Assembly: GCA_029941175.1 (NCBI GenBank)
Contig: JAPYRM010000026.1
Location: 2,688-9,854, forward strand
From: Halobacteriales archaeon
GTDB taxonomy: Archaea > Halobacteriota > Halobacteria > Halobacteriales > Hikarchaeaceae
DNA length: 7,167 nt
Reading direction: 5' to 3'
Shown piece after piece: positions 6,654 to 7,167 of the stretch. The stretch's first letter is position 1. Each line of letters starts with the position of its first letter. Both the position numbers and the translations under genes were made by a program. The notes beneath the pieces were generated by a model. That model was not told the origin of the DNA, ran no database searches, and worked only from the letters and a program-made list of their open reading frames with translations.

Positions 6654-6710
6654 AGACTCGACACGTAATAAATCCCTGTAAACATAAAATTGATACAGAA
6701 AAGCCTTTCA
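6654..6710. promoter_or_regulatory. Divergent promoter region between livH and pgk
   Basis: A 57-base AT-rich gap must drive both genes. For pgk, CATAAAAT (6683-6690) is centred about 24 bases before the ATG at 6711, which suits a leaderless transcript. For livH, the minus strand offers ATTTATTA (6666-6673), putting transcription near 6644 and favouring ATG 6632, or CAATTTTATG (6683-6692), putting it near 6662 and favouring ATG 6653. The pgk box and the second livH box overlap, so binding of TBP for one may exclude the other. No operator repeat is evident. Confidence 0.45.
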
Positions 6711-7167
6711 ATGATCCTATCTCATTCTTTTACATCTATGATTGAGACCCTTGATGATCTAGATCCTAAAGGAAAGATCATAGGAATTCGGGTTGATATC
6801 AATAGTCCTCTTATAGACGGTGATTTATCAGACGATACTCGGCTAAGATCGCATCTCGAAACACTTTCCGAACTAGTATCCTCTGAGGCACGGATTGTAC
6901 TAATGGCCCACCAAGGCCGTCCCGGTGAAGATTCATGTATCTCTTTACAGCCCCATTCCCTTCGATTGGCCGACCTACTCGACATCCCAGTTCATCATGT
7001 TGAAAGTACCTATTCTAAAAAGGCTTTAGATAAAATCAAACAGCTACCCTGTGGGGAAATTTTAGTCTTAGAAAACACTCGTTTTTGTCCAGAGGAATAT
7101 GTAGAAATGGATCCAAAAACTGCTGCAAAAACAAAGTTAGTCTCTGCACTGGCACCCCTTTTCGACG
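6711..7167 (+). CDS. pgk: Phosphoglycerate kinase, N-terminal part (cut by window edge)
   Basis: Glycolytic/gluconeogenic enzyme of the cytoplasm that interconverts 1,3-bisphosphoglycerate + ADP and 3-phosphoglycerate + ATP. The window holds 152 residues of the N-terminal, phosphoglycerate-binding lobe; the nucleotide-binding lobe lies beyond the right edge. Landmarks: IRVDINSPL (26-34) with Asp29 and Asn31, DDTRLRSH (41-48) with Arg44, AHQGRPGED (66-74) for the HxGRP substrate loop, and VLENTRF (119-125). The ENTR and AHQGRP forms are archaeal; bacterial enzymes usually have HLGRP and ENVRF. The reading from ATG 6711 adds nine residues to a start at ATG 6738 (MIETLDDLD), which matches the usual start of archaeal homologues better as I remember them. 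I chose 6711 because a TATA-like box lies at leaderless distance from it. No functional link to the transporter is apparent. Confidence 0.93.
   Translation, partial: MILSHSFTSMIETLDDLDPKGKIIGIRVDINSPLIDGDLSDDTRLRSHLETLSELVSSEARIVLMAHQGRPGEDSCISLQPHSLRLADLLDIPVHHVESTYSKKALDKIKQLPCGEILVLENTRFCPEEYVEMDPKTAAKTKLVSALAPLFD

Noticed and set aside
6722..6985. 87-codon minus-strand ORF opposite pgk
   Set aside because: The plus strand encodes conserved phosphoglycerate kinase motifs through the same bases; the antisense peptide has no known features.

Overview
The window reads as archaeal chromosomal DNA of moderate to low GC, probably from a euryarchaeon related to the haloarchaea. The solute-binding protein has a twin-arginine signal followed by a lipobox, and the phosphoglycerate kinase is of the archaeal type. 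The first gene of each transcription unit has TATA-like boxes at about the distance expected for leaderless transcripts. The cytoplasmic ABC proteins are lysine-rich rather than acidic, and the DNA is far too AT-rich for a typical haloarchaeon. That argues against a classical salt-in halophile and would fit an uncultured marine relative of Halobacteria (for example Marine Group IV/Hikarchaeia). The placement is inference.

Layout: positions 1-1252 (minus, cut by the left edge) encode a DEAD-box RNA helicase with a complete two-RecA core and an arginine/glycine/proline repeat tail running off the edge. Its 5' end is unclear: a 31-codon acidic ORF with an ATG at a promoter-appropriate distance sits one base out of frame upstream of the GTG used here. 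A divergent promoter region (about 1332-1432) separates it from a plus-strand lipoprotein of the branched-chain amino acid ABC family (livJ type, 1433-2671). That gene converges on a four-gene minus-strand operon, livH-livM-livG-livF (6653 down to 2715), with a small hairpin and T-tract at the convergent junction. A second divergent promoter region (6654-6710) separates livH from a plus-strand phosphoglycerate kinase gene (pgk, 6711 to the right edge, partial).

Together livJ and livHMGF make a complete HAAT-type (high-affinity branched-chain amino acid or related substrate) importer: a membrane-anchored extracellular receptor, two permeases and two ATPases. The receptor has its own promoter on the opposite strand. 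The three junctions inside the operon are all 4-base ATGA overlaps, implying tight translational coupling. The helicase and pgk are housekeeping genes with no evident functional link to the transporter. I saw no RNA gene, mobile element, CRISPR array or defence system. The points most worth a second look are the helicase 5' end, the low GC of livHMGF compared with its neighbours, and the contrast between a very acidic secreted protein and basic cytoplasmic ones.
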